NCBI GenBank assembly: GCA_964653285.1
Contig: CAZZEX010000085.1
Location: forward strand, 1-22,257
Source: CAZZEX01 sp964653285
Lineage (GTDB): Bacteria > Chloroflexota > Anaerolineae > B4-G1
Direction: 5' to 3'
DNA: 22,257 nt
In this document: positions 13,241 to 21,003 of the stretch, in pieces
Layout: every line of letters starts with the position of its first letter
Numbering within the stretch: the stretch's first letter is position 1
The notes under the pieces: model-generated
Told to the model about the DNA's origin: nothing
Seen by the model: the letters and a program-made list of their open reading frames with translations, nothing else
Database searches by the model: none
Made by a program: the position numbers and the translations under genes

Positions 13241-14628
13241 ATGGTAAGCAGTGGGAGATACACGCCGCCTACGGCGGGTTGAGCGCCAGTGCTCTGGGAC
13301 GGATCATGGGCGATCGCAGGCTGAACCCTTTCACCCAGTCCGAACTGCTGGCGGCGGCGCTGGCGATGCCGTTTAAAGAGACCGGCCGGGCCCATTACCG
13401 CTTCCTCATCCAGGACGAGCAGGGCCGCCGACCCTACGAGCAGATGCAGGTCGCCGACGGCCTGGCCTGGCTGGAACGACTGGGGCTGGAACGCTCTCCC
13501 TTTGACGGCTTTGCCGCACTGCCGCGTTACAGTTTTGCCCTGGAACTCCGCTTTGAGTTGGCCCGCCCTTACTTGAGCCGGGACGACGACGCCTTTTACG
13601 TCATTGACAACCCGGTGCGCAAGGACAAGGTGTTCAAGGTACCCTTTGTGGCCCCGACCAGTTGGAAGGGCAGCCTGCGGGCCGCCGCCACCCAGGGGCT
13701 GCTGACCGCCTTTGCCCCGCTCCTGCCGGACAAGCCGCCCACGGAGGAGGCCGAACGGGAGGCCCTTCTGCCCGGATTGTGGGAGGAGCGAGCGGAGCGA
13801 GTGTTGCTGTTTGGCAACGAGAAGCAGAACGACGCCGATTTCATTAACCGTTGGCTGGCTCCGCGTCTCTTCCCGCCTCCACCAGAGGAAAGCAAAGACC
13901 TGGACAAAGCCTTCGAGAAGTACTTGAAGGAAAACCACTACCGCACCGAAAAGGTTGAGGAGCGCCAGGGACGGCTGTTCTGCTTCCCCACTTTTTTCGA
14001 CGGGATCGGGCTAGAGATCATCAATCCTCACGACCGAAAGCGGCGGGTGGGCAAGAACCCCATTCTCTTCGAATGCGTGCCAGCCGGGGCCACGGGCACC
14101 TTCCGTCTGCTCTACGTCCCCTACGACTGGCCAGGGAAGGTGACGCCCGACGAAGCCATACTGCGCCAGCAGGTGCAGGCCGACCTGCCGCTGGTGGCTG
14201 AGACGGTGCGCGACCTGCTGACCGTCTACGGCTTTGGAGCCAAGACCAGCAGTGGGTTTGGGGCAGCGGACCCCCGGCGCGTGGCCGGGGAACTGCGGGT
14301 CAATTGCCTGGATGAAGGGACAGAGGAAGCGGAAGGACCTGGTGAAAGCCTGGTCCGCCGCCTGCTGATGGGCGACCCGCTGGAACACCGGCTGCACGGT
14401 GACTTTTTCGTGGAGGGTCAGTTCGTACTGGTGCCCGACGACGAGATCAGGCAGCAGCCGTGGAAAGGCAAGGTCAAAGCCGACTATAGAAAGGTCAAAC
14501 CCCAGGTCCTGGAACTGCTGGCCGGGCAACCCGCCGGTCCGATGCACCTGGCCCGACCGGTGACGGACCTGAACGACCTGCCCGACCTGGCCCGTGAACT
14601 GGCAGAGATTGTAGGAGGTGGCGCATGA
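13237..14628 (+). CDS. cmr6: Cmr6-like RAMP protein (Cas7 group)
   Basis: The 463-residue product has the RAMP elements expected of Cmr6: VPFVAPTSWKGSLRAAA (about residues 136-152), an LFG motif followed by RLFCFPTFFDGIGLEIINPHDR, then PILFECVPAGATGTFRLLYVP, and YGFGAKTSSGFGA (about 331-343), very close to the GAKT..GYG motif of Cmr6. It would cap the crRNA-bound Cas7 filament. It is longer than I expect of Cmr6: about 120 residues follow the Gly-rich motif and match nothing I know. The start overlaps cmr1 by four bases and the end overlaps csx11 by four. Cmr6 is the best call; a divergent Cas7-like subunit is the alternative. Confidence 0.8.
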   Translation: MNGKQWEIHAAYGGLSASALGRIMGDRRLNPFTQSELLAAALAMPFKETGRAHYRFLIQDEQGRRPYEQMQVADGLAWLERLGLERSPFDGFAALPRYSFALELRFELARPYLSRDDDAFYVIDNPVRKDKVFKVPFVAPTSWKGSLRAAATQGLLTAFAPLLPDKPPTEEAEREALLPGLWEERAERVLLFGNEKQNDADFINRWLAPRLFPPPPEESKDLDKAFEKYLKENHYRTEKVEERQGRLFCFPTFFDGIGLEIINPHDRKRRVGKNPILFECVPAGATGTFRLLYVPYDWPGKVTPDEAILRQQVQADLPLVAETVRDLLTVYGFGAKTSSGFGAADPRRVAGELRVNCLDEGTEEAEGPGESLVRRLLMGDPLEHRLHGDFFVEGQFVLVPDDEIRQQPWKGKVKADYRKVKPQVLELLAGQPAGPMHLARPVTDLNDLPDLARELAEIVGGGA

Positions 14629-17600
14629 CCACGCTGAAAACCTTGGCTGACGCCAGGCCCGAGATCCTCAAGGCAGAGATAGCGGCATTGTTGCACAATT
14701 TGGGGAAACTGAATAACGCGTTTATCTTGCACTCAGCCGAAGACGCTCCTAAGCATAGCACCTATCACGTTGAACGAGTGATCCAACCTCGTCGGGCAAT
14801 CTCTATTCGGCATGCTAAAAAGGAGATAGAATCTCTATCGCCATTTGACTTGGCAGTTAAACTTCTATCCGACTATGACTGGGGGAAGCATACAGGATCA
14901 GCAATCGCCATACGGACTGCTCTAGAAGAGAGGGCACAAACAGGGAGTCCCCCTGCTAGCGCAGATAGTATGCGCAGGTGGCTCTTTGCGGCCACAAAAC
15001 GAGTCTCCGACACTGAGTCCGCCCTGTCGGTACTGTGTGCTGCGTATGGTGCTTGCAAGCTCCACGATCTACTTCTGGAGGCACCCTCATCCGCCCATCG
15101 CTATCCTTATGAGCACCTGTCAAACGACGATGTTAAGCCCTTTTTGGACATTCGGCTCAACATTGGATCTAAGTACACATTAGGAGAATTGATCACTCTT
15201 ATGTGGGATGAGTTTCATATCAGAGACCACAAGCCCACAGATACAGGGGATCCAATCACTGATACACGCCATCGTATCTACAACAAGTACGCCCGCAGGG
15301 ATACGCTCGAACCATGGATTGGCAAGCCGACTTTTCTGATGCGCTATCTTATCACTTCCCATGGGAGCGTTCGAGGGTTAGAAGAAAGTGATGTCAAGAA
15401 ACATGTCAAGAAACAATTGAAAGATCATGTCTTTGTAGCTTCTGCTTATGGAAGCGAGCTGTCCAGAATACCTGATCTCGATGCTCTGTGCCTCCAATTG
15501 CTACACAAATTGCCCGAGATTACAGCCGGAATCGAGTTGGAGACTAATTGGAACCTCGTATTGCTCAGCTATCGCCACCTCTCCGCTTTAATCAAAGGTA
15601 TCCTGGTTGAAGCTCTAGGTGACACTAGACGCCCAGACAACGATATTACTTTGCAAGACTACTCAGCTTCCATTGCTAGCTTGTACAAAGCCTCGTTGGC
15701 ACAAGCGATTCTCAATGACCGCTTTGCGGCACCTCACGAACTCCGTTGGTGCCTCCTCCACGTCTCCTTCGACGGCCTCGCCTTCTGGGGCCAGGCCCAC
15801 CACGTCACCGACCTGCTGGGCCGCCGCAAAGCCCTGCAAGATGGCCTGGACGCTGTACGCGACATTCTGGAAGTCCAATACCCTCTGGGCAACGAAGTCT
15901 ACCGGGACGAGCACGGCAGCGTTTTTGTCATGCCCAACGTGGACAATCTGCTGAAATTGGAGGGCGAGAATAGCGCGCCCCTGAAAAGGCTGCTGGAAAA
16001 AGCCTTTGACGCCCAAGGCATCCAGGGTGAACTGGTGCCAGAGATCGAGGTCAGCGAGCCGTACAAGGGTAAAGAGATCAAACTGGCCCAGGTGCTCAAA
16101 AAACGCCGCCGGAAGAACATTCCCAAGCCGGACGTCGCCGCCGGTTGGTGGGCCGAGGGCCAGCGCCCGGCCAACGCCGAAATCTGCACCGTCTGCGGCC
16201 AGCGCCCGGTGGGCTATCCTGCAAAAGGTTCCGCCCACGAACAAGACCTGCAACTGGAGCCCTGGGCCGACCAGGGCAAGGCCGAGGGCCGGAATATCTG
16301 CCGGGTCTGCCTGCAACGACGCGGACGACGGGCCAGAGATTGGGCGCGCAATGCAAAGACCGCCGAAGAGAAGACCGGCCCTTTTGAGCGCACCATCTGG
16401 ACTGACGAGGTGGCCGATGACAACGGCCGCTTCGCTCTGGTAGTGGGCCGCTTCGCCCTCGACGGCTGGTTGGATGGCACATTGATCCCCACCATGCTCA
16501 AGTTACCCTCCTTCGCCCGCATCCGCCGCTGCTGGGACACCACCCGCCAGTTTTGGCTTGAGGTGCAGGACGAGGATCTCCCCAAGCAGGTCAGTCAGCG
16601 GCTGCGCCTGGGCCTCCGACCGGCTAACGTGGAGGCCATCAATCATCCTGACCCTGAAAAGGGTCTCGGCCGGTGGTACACCTACGAGGCCGGCGTCGGC
16701 GGGCGGAGGTTGGGCCTCTGCTGGGACCCCAACGACAAAGACGCCGACGACCGCAACCTGTTCTGGACTACCGACAACCTGCGCTACCTGGGAGGGCAAC
16801 TGAACTTTGAACAAAAAGCACTTAGAACCGATGATGACCTGGCAGCAGAGTGGCTGCGACGGCTCGACGGGCACACGCTACCCCTCTACGAGCCAGGTGG
16901 CTACCTGGGCCAGGAGCGCCGGGCCAACGTGGACGCCCAAGGCTGCCGGGTCGTCAAGCAGGAACATTTCCATCCCTTTGTGCCTCTGATGATCGAGCCC
17001 GCGACCTTTATGGCGCTGGTACCCGCCGACAAAGCGCTCGCCGTGACCCAGGCCATCAAGGACAGATACGACACGGAAATGACCCGCGTGCGCGACCGGC
17101 TGCCGCTACACCTGGGGCTGGTCTTTGCCCCTCGCCGCACCCCACTGGCTGCCGTGCTGGAGGCCGGGAGGGCTATGCTGGCAATGCCGGATGGGTGGGA
17201 GAAGTGGCAAATCGAGGCCCAAGGCCGCGAGGCCACCTTTAGCCGGGACGGTCAAACCTTTGACTGGAAATATTCGGCCAAAATGGGCGATAACCAAACA
17301 GACGACGTCTGGTATCCCCACTTGCTTCTGTGCGAACCGAACAAGCGGCTGAAAGAAAAGGAACAGCGGGGCCAGGAACTCGAACTGAAAAAGCAAGATG
17401 ACTTTTGCCTGGTAGACGATCTCACCGGCACAGTCTTCATCCGCCCTTCCCGCTTCGACTTCGAGTTCCTGGACACCACCGCCCGCCGCTTCGAAATCGC
17501 CTACCAGACTTCCAAAGTCTCTGAGACTTTGGAAGTCTCCAGGCTCTCCCGCCCCACCCGTCCTTTCCTGCTGGACGACCTGGAGCGGCTGGAGACGCTT

Positions 17601-17885
17601 TGGACCGAGTTGTGCTACCTGGAAAAGTCCCAGCGCCACCAGGTCATCTCGACCATCGAGGCCACGCGGGAGGCCTGGTTTGGGGCAGACCGCGAAGGCC
17701 AATCGCTGACAGATGGCGTGTTCCGCCAGTTCGTGCACGACACGCTGGCTGGCGCTGCCTGGCCTGAGCGCCACAAGTGGAAGGACATCTGTCAGGCCAA
17801 ATCGGACGGACAACTGGTTGCTGCCGGCGTGGCCGGCGAGCTGGCCGACCTGGCCGAACTGCACATGGAGATTCTGAAGGAATAA
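14625..17885 (+). CDS. csx11: Cas10/Csx11-like large subunit, predicted HD- and cyclase-inactive (type III-C)
   Basis: The 1086-residue product has the Cas10 layout. The N-terminal helical region has LLHNLGKL (His24, Asn25) where HD nucleases have HD. A first palm-like domain (about 370-440) has VSFDGLAFWG and YRDEHGSVFVMP, with Asp428-Glu-His-Gly at the place of GGDD. A zinc ribbon uses Cys521, Cys524, Cys559 and Cys562. A second palm (FALVVGRFALDGWL, then PLMIEPATFMALVPADKA) and a helical C-terminal region follow. No GGDD exists anywhere. Large size, the lost cyclase motif and the cmr1-cmr6-cas10-cmr4-cmr5-cmr3 order fit Csx11 of subtype III-C. ATG 14625 overlaps cmr6 by four bases, with GGAGGTGG just upstream. 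Bases to about 15720 are much poorer in GC than the rest. A 33-bp palindrome lies in frame at 17506. Confidence 0.88.
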   Translation: MTTLKTLADARPEILKAEIAALLHNLGKLNNAFILHSAEDAPKHSTYHVERVIQPRRAISIRHAKKEIESLSPFDLAVKLLSDYDWGKHTGSAIAIRTALEERAQTGSPPASADSMRRWLFAATKRVSDTESALSVLCAAYGACKLHDLLLEAPSSAHRYPYEHLSNDDVKPFLDIRLNIGSKYTLGELITLMWDEFHIRDHKPTDTGDPITDTRHRIYNKYARRDTLEPWIGKPTFLMRYLITSHGSVRGLEESDVKKHVKKQLKDHVFVASAYGSELSRIPDLDALCLQLLHKLPEITAGIELETNWNLVLLSYRHLSALIKGILVEALGDTRRPDNDITLQDYSASIASLYKASLAQAILNDRFAAPHELRWCLLHVSFDGLAFWGQAHHVTDLLGRRKALQDGLDAVRDILEVQYPLGNEVYRDEHGSVFVMPNVDNLLKLEGENSAPLKRLLEKAFDAQGIQGELVPEIEVSEPYKGKEIKLAQVLKKRRRKNIPKPDVAAGWWAEGQRPANAEICTVCGQRPVGYPAKGSAHEQDLQLEPWADQGKAEGRNICRVCLQRRGRRARDWARNAKTAEEKTGPFERTIWTDEVADDNGRFALVVGRFALDGWLDGTLIPTMLKLPSFARIRRCWDTTRQFWLEVQDEDLPKQVSQRLRLGLRPANVEAINHPDPEKGLGRWYTYEAGVGGRRLGLCWDPNDKDADDRNLFWTTDNLRYLGGQLNFEQKALRTDDDLAAEWLRRLDGHTLPLYEPGGYLGQERRANVDAQGCRVVKQEHFHPFVPLMIEPATFMALVPADKALAVTQAIKDRYDTEMTRVRDRLPLHLGLVFAPRRTPLAAVLEAGRAMLAMPDGWEKWQIEAQGREATFSRDGQTFDWKYSAKMGDNQTDDVWYPHLLLCEPNKRLKEKEQRGQELELKKQDDFCLVDDLTGTVFIRPSRFDFEFLDTTARRFEIAYQTSKVSETLEVSRLSRPTRPFLLDDLERLETLWTELCYLEKSQRHQVISTIEATREAWFGADREGQSLTDGVFRQFVHDTLAGAAWPERHKWKDICQAKSDGQLVAAGVAGELADLAELHMEILKE
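17506..17538 (+). repeat. 33-bp perfect palindrome inserted in frame in csx11
   Basis: AGACTTCCAAAGTCTC (17506-17521) and GAGACTTTGGAAGTCT (17523-17538) are exact reverse complements around one central T. The element is 33 bases, exactly 11 codons, encoding QTSKVSETLEVS at about residues 961-972, and leaves the frame intact. Confidence 0.85.
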
Positions 17886-17896
17886 GGAGGACAAAA

Positions 17897-18844
17897 ATGG
17901 CAACCTATAAGCGACAGCGTTATCTGCTGATGAGCACCGACCCCGTCCACGTCGGCACCGGCGGCTACCGCCTGGGCCGGGTGGACCTGAGCATCGTACG
18001 CGAGCCGGGCACCCATGTGCCCAAAATCCCCGGCACCAGTTTGAGCGGCGCGGCCCGCGCTTATGCCGCCTCCCAGTATGGCAGCCTCACCTGCGCCGGG
18101 CAAAAGAACCATTGCGGCAAGTCCACCTGCCCTATCTGTTACACCTTTGGCTACTTGCATGGGGAGGGAGAAAAGACGACGGCCTACTCTGGCGTGGTCA
18201 ACCTGTTCGACGCCCACGTGCTCCTCTTCCCGGTGCATTCTATGGCCGGGCCGGTGTGGGTCACCACCCCGGAGCGATTGAAGGAGGCTGGCTTCACCCT
18301 GCCGCAGGATATACCCGACCTCCCGCTGGAGGGCGGCCTCTACACCTGGGAGCGTCAGGATGCCCTCAACCTGGGCTGGCTAATGCTGGATGCGGGCCCC
18401 CAGGTCACCCTGGAAGCACCGGAACAGTGGAAAGACACAGACCGCTGGCAGGCAATCCAGGACCGCATTGTGCTGGTGCAGAAACCGCTGTTCAGCCAGG
18501 TGGTTAACTCTAACCTGGAGGTGCGTACCTCGGTCAGCATTGACCCCGAGCGCGGCGCCGCCGAGGAGGGCGCGCTCTTCACCTACGAAGCCCTGCCCCG
18601 CGCCACCTTCCTGATGGGCGAGGTGGTGCTGGATGACTACCGGGACGGGCAAGAGCGGCGGCCTTTTCCCGTGGAAAAGAGATGGGACGGCGGTGACCTG
18701 CCCGGCGGACCGTGGAAGGACCCATTGGACGTGGTGCGCGCCGGGCTGCGTCTGATGGAGTGGCTGGGCGTTGGCGGCATGGGCACCCGGGGCTTTGGCC
18801 GGGTGGCCACCGTCGGCGAACCGGTGGAGGAGGGCTGGAAATGA
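17897..18844 (+). CDS. cmr4: Cmr4-like backbone subunit and target-RNA nuclease (Cas7 group)
   Basis: The 315-residue product matches Cmr4: DPVHVGTGGYRLGRVDLSIVRE, then VPKIPGTSLSGAARAYA, FGYLHGEGEKT, VVNLFDAHVLLFPVHSMAGPVW and the C-terminal LGVGGMGTRGFGRV. Asp30 in RVDLSIVRE sits where the RNA-cleaving Asp of characterised Cmr4 proteins lies, so periodic cleavage of bound target RNA is predicted. Cys66, Cys73, Cys78 and Cys81 (CPIC) probably bind zinc. ATG 17897 has AAGGAGG seven bases upstream and stands 11 bp after the csx11 stop. The stop overlaps the cmr5 start by ATGA. In a locus with an inactive Cas10 this is the only nuclease visible. Confidence 0.92.
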   Translation: MATYKRQRYLLMSTDPVHVGTGGYRLGRVDLSIVREPGTHVPKIPGTSLSGAARAYAASQYGSLTCAGQKNHCGKSTCPICYTFGYLHGEGEKTTAYSGVVNLFDAHVLLFPVHSMAGPVWVTTPERLKEAGFTLPQDIPDLPLEGGLYTWERQDALNLGWLMLDAGPQVTLEAPEQWKDTDRWQAIQDRIVLVQKPLFSQVVNSNLEVRTSVSIDPERGAAEEGALFTYEALPRATFLMGEVVLDDYRDGQERRPFPVEKRWDGGDLPGGPWKDPLDVVRAGLRLMEWLGVGGMGTRGFGRVATVGEPVEEGWK

Positions 18845-19248
18845 ACCAGGATAAACGACATCTGGATTGGCTGGCCGCGCATCACGCTCAAGAGGTGATT
18901 CGCAATACCGAGAATGAAAATGCTGGCGACGTGGACAATACCGTCACCAAAGCCCTGGGCGTGCTGCAGGAGAACGGCATCTATGCCTGTGCCCTGTTTC
19001 TCAAATCGCGCTCGAAGAAGGAGAAGGAACGGGCCGACGTGCTGATGGCCGAGATGCTCCACCTGCTGGACCAACTGGGATTTGGCTGGGGCCAACCAAG
19101 TTCCAACCAGGCCCGAGATATCCTCCAGCACATCAGTGACAAAGTGACCAGCGGGAACCTGGAACGCCTGCTGCTGGCCAAAGAGACGCTTGAACAAATG
19201 CTCATCTATGCCCGCTACGGGGCCAAAGCCCGCGGCGCCGATAGTTAA
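18841..19248 (+). CDS. cmr5: Cmr5 small subunit (Cas11 group)
   Basis: The 135-residue, all-helical product contains VTKALGVLQENGIYACALFL (about residues 34-53), the recognisable Cmr5 core. Later helices such as LERLLLAKETLEQMLIYARYGAKA are also typical. Length fits the family. Several copies of this subunit line the belly of the complex beside Cmr4 and help hold the target strand. ATG 18841 overlaps the cmr4 stop by four bases. The next cas gene begins 12 bp after its stop. Confidence 0.92.
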   Translation: MNQDKRHLDWLAAHHAQEVIRNTENENAGDVDNTVTKALGVLQENGIYACALFLKSRSKKEKERADVLMAEMLHLLDQLGFGWGQPSSNQARDILQHISDKVTSGNLERLLLAKETLEQMLIYARYGAKARGADS

Positions 19249-19260
19249 GGAGAGGGAACC

Positions 19261-20142
19261 ATGACCTGGAAAACCTATCGGGTGGTGCTCCACCTGCGCT
19301 CGCCCCTGCACATCGGTCAAATCAAGGTAGGCAACGTACAACGCACCCGGCCTTACGTCACCGGGCGGGTGTTGTGGGGCGCACTGACCGAGCGGCTGAC
19401 CCGCGACCGTGCACAGGGCCGAGGCGCGGCCACCGACTCACAGCAATACGTCGCCGTGAGTCAGGAGGTCCACGAGCGGCTGGCCTTCACCTACTTCTAC
19501 CCCACCACCCGCCGGGATGGTTTTGTGAAACCGTGGCCCTGGGACGACGATTTTCGCCCCCGTTACCTGAGCACCTACGCCAGCACGGCCCTGACCTATC
19601 CCCAGCAGAGCGCCGCCGAGGGCACCCTGCACGAGGTAGAGTGCATCGTGTCCCACACGTTGGACCGTGGCGCGCCAGTCTACCTGGCCGGCTACATGTT
19701 TGCGCAGGACGATGCCCCCGACTGGCAATCGGCACTGAAGCGGTTGCAACTGGGGGGGGAACGGGGCTATGGCTGGGGCCGGGTGGAACCGGTCCGACGC
19801 CCCGACCCGTGGGACGGAAAACCGCTGTTCGACGAGCAGTACACCGTCGAGCAAGACACCTGGCCGCCAGTGCTGACGGTGGCGAAGAAGACCCGCCTGC
19901 TGGCCCACGCGCTGGCCGCCGATTTCGACAAAACATACAGGGCTGTGACCGGCGTGGACGGTGAGATTGAGCCGCTGGTGGGGCGGGAGGTTGACCCCAA
20001 GGATGGTCGTTTCGGCGTGCACCTGAGCCCCGCCCGCATCTGCTACGCGCCCGGCGCTCGCGTCGAGGAGGCCACTCAGGTACAGATTGGCCGCTTCGGG
20101 GTGTGGGAGCGGTGTCCTGAGCCGACCGAAGGAGCCCCCTGA
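19261..20142 (+). CDS. cmr3: Cas5-group RAMP subunit, probable Cmr3
   Basis: The 293-residue product is a RAMP protein. It starts YRVVLHLRSPLHIGQIKVGN, then RPYVTGRVLWGALTERLTR, and carries a Gly-rich loop LGGERGYGWGRV at about residues 163-175, followed by about 115 further residues. The sequence lacks the usual Cmr3 N-terminal phrase and could be called Csx10-like. The Cmr3 assignment comes from position: the other five subunits are accounted for and this would be the Cas5 protein that binds the crRNA 5' handle. ATG 19261 has AAGGAGAGGG 4-13 bases upstream. The stop shares a base with the ATG of the small membrane ORF (TGATG). Confidence 0.72.
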   Translation: MTWKTYRVVLHLRSPLHIGQIKVGNVQRTRPYVTGRVLWGALTERLTRDRAQGRGAATDSQQYVAVSQEVHERLAFTYFYPTTRRDGFVKPWPWDDDFRPRYLSTYASTALTYPQQSAAEGTLHEVECIVSHTLDRGAPVYLAGYMFAQDDAPDWQSALKRLQLGGERGYGWGRVEPVRRPDPWDGKPLFDEQYTVEQDTWPPVLTVAKKTRLLAHALAADFDKTYRAVTGVDGEIEPLVGREVDPKDGRFGVHLSPARICYAPGARVEEATQVQIGRFGVWERCPEPTEGAP

Positions 20143-20457
20143 TGCACCAGCGCCGCAATCCCTACACGTGCATCGAAGAGGTGCGCCGTTCGCGCAGCGA
20201 GGTATGGGTACTGGTGTTGGTCACCGTGATCCTCGGCCTCTTGCTGGGGCTGCTGGCCGAGGGGCTAACCAGCGTGCTCCGCGCCGCTCTCCCAGCCTCT
20301 ACCTGGATCGCCGCTATGGCCAGGTGACCGGGCGCTGGTTTCCGCAACTGGCCGTCGCCGGACGGCACAGTCGGCCCTACCAGGCGCTCACCACCCGCAA
20401 CTGAAGATCTCTTTCCGCCAATATGGCAAGCGCACCCACACCTTGCGTCTGGCCTAG
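20142..20457 (+). pseudogene. Small membrane protein gene, apparently frameshifted
   Basis: ATG 20142 overlaps the cmr3-like stop and opens a 61-residue ORF to 20327. It has a basic start (MHQRRNPYTCIEEVRRSRSE) and one strong hydrophobic helix (about residues 21-43, VWVLVLVTVILGLLLGLLAEGL). Near 20290 coding character moves to a second frame (SLYLDRRYGQVTGRWFPQLAVAGRH), and near 20375 to a third (HHPQLKISFRQYGKRTHTLRLA), ending at TAG 20455-20457. Both shifts are in the same direction. The simplest reading is one protein with an N-terminal membrane helix and a beta-rich C-terminal domain, broken by two one-base losses. Alternatively only the 61-residue peptide is made. The family is not recognised; a membrane-bound type III accessory protein is a guess. 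Confidence 0.5.
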
Positions 20458-20518
20458 CACCGCCTGTTTCACGGCGGTGCGGCCTCGCCAGCAATTTTCA
20501 GGCCCGCTCTGAGCGGGC
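20457..20518 (+). terminator. Two hairpins after the cas operon
   Basis: GCACCGCC (20457-20464) pairs with GGCGGTGC (20473-20480). Further on GCCCGCT (20502-20508) pairs with AGCGGGC (20512-20518). The first begins at the stop of the membrane ORF. There is no T-run, so factor-independent termination is only possible. Confidence 0.4.
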
Positions 20519-20527
20519 AAGAGGGAC

Positions 20528-20556
20528 TTGCCATCAGTCATGGAATGTGGTATAGT
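20528..20556 (+). promoter_or_regulatory. Putative promoter of cas2
   Basis: TTGCCA (20528-20533) and TATAGT (20551-20556) are spaced by 17 bases. The start would be near 20563, leaving only about 14 bases before GTG 20577, so cas2 mRNA would be nearly leaderless and without a Shine-Dalgarno site. Confidence 0.55.
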
Positions 20557-20576
20557 ATAGTCGCCAGTTCGTCGTC

Positions 20577-20840
20577 GTGGTGTACGACATCAGCAGCGAC
20601 CGGCGCAGGACGAAACTGCACAACACGCTGCTGGATTATGGCACGCCCGTGCAGTACAGCGTATTTGAGTGCCTGCTGGACGAGGAGGGGCTGGCGCGGA
20701 TGAAGCGAGCCATAGGAAGGGCAATCCGGCCCCGCGTTGACCGGGTGCACTACTACTATCTGTGCCAGGGCTGCCTCGAGAAAGTGGAGGTGACCTCAGG
20801 CGTCGAGGTGCTGAGCGAGGAAGAGGTGATTGTGGTATAG
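20577..20840 (+). CDS. cas2: Cas2 family protein
   Basis: The 87-residue product has the Cas2 fold signature: VYDISSDRRRTKLHNTLLDYGTPVQYSVFECLL, then a C-terminal strand region (YYLCQGCLEKVEVTSGVEVL). The Asp in VYDI is the usual metal-site residue. In adaptation Cas2 bridges two Cas1 dimers. No ATG precedes the conserved VVVVYD strand: reading back gives QFVV, then AGT-CGC after an in-frame TAG at 20553. GTG 20577 is the only practical start and would trim the first strand by a few residues. Cas1 is not in the window, so the gene is isolated here. It points toward the array leader, which starts directly after its stop. The gene may be active with Cas1 from elsewhere or may be decaying at its 5' end. 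Confidence 0.85.
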   Translation: MVYDISSDRRRTKLHNTLLDYGTPVQYSVFECLLDEEGLARMKRAIGRAIRPRVDRVHYYYLCQGCLEKVEVTSGVEVLSEEEVIVV

Positions 20841-20860
20841 GCGCTCTATCCGCTTCCGTG

Positions 20861-20906
20861 TTGCGAGCATCGGGGGGGGTAGGGCCACTTCCGGCGATGC
20901 TCGCAA
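20861..20906. repeat. Leader inverted repeat, copy 1
   Basis: TTGCGAGCATCG (20861-20872) and CGATGCTCGCAA (20895-20906) are perfect 12-bp arms around a 22-base loop. The same arms recur in copy 2, 143 bases further on. Confidence 0.85.
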
Positions 20907-21003
20907 GCCGGCCCGTGCGGGACCTCGAAAATGAGTAAAAAACGGCCCCAGGGCCGCCAACAGGGGTAAAAAAGGGGGAAAAAGGCCCGCCCGAGGAGGG
21001 GTC

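Noticed and set aside
14625..17885. Active cyclase motif in the Cas10-like protein
   Set aside because: The whole product was read for GGDD or close variants and none was found; the aligned position reads DEHG.
20458..20576. Remnant of cas1 or cas6 between the cas operon and cas2
   Set aside because: No frame in this short gap shows Cas1- or Cas6-like motifs; it holds hairpins and the cas2 promoter.
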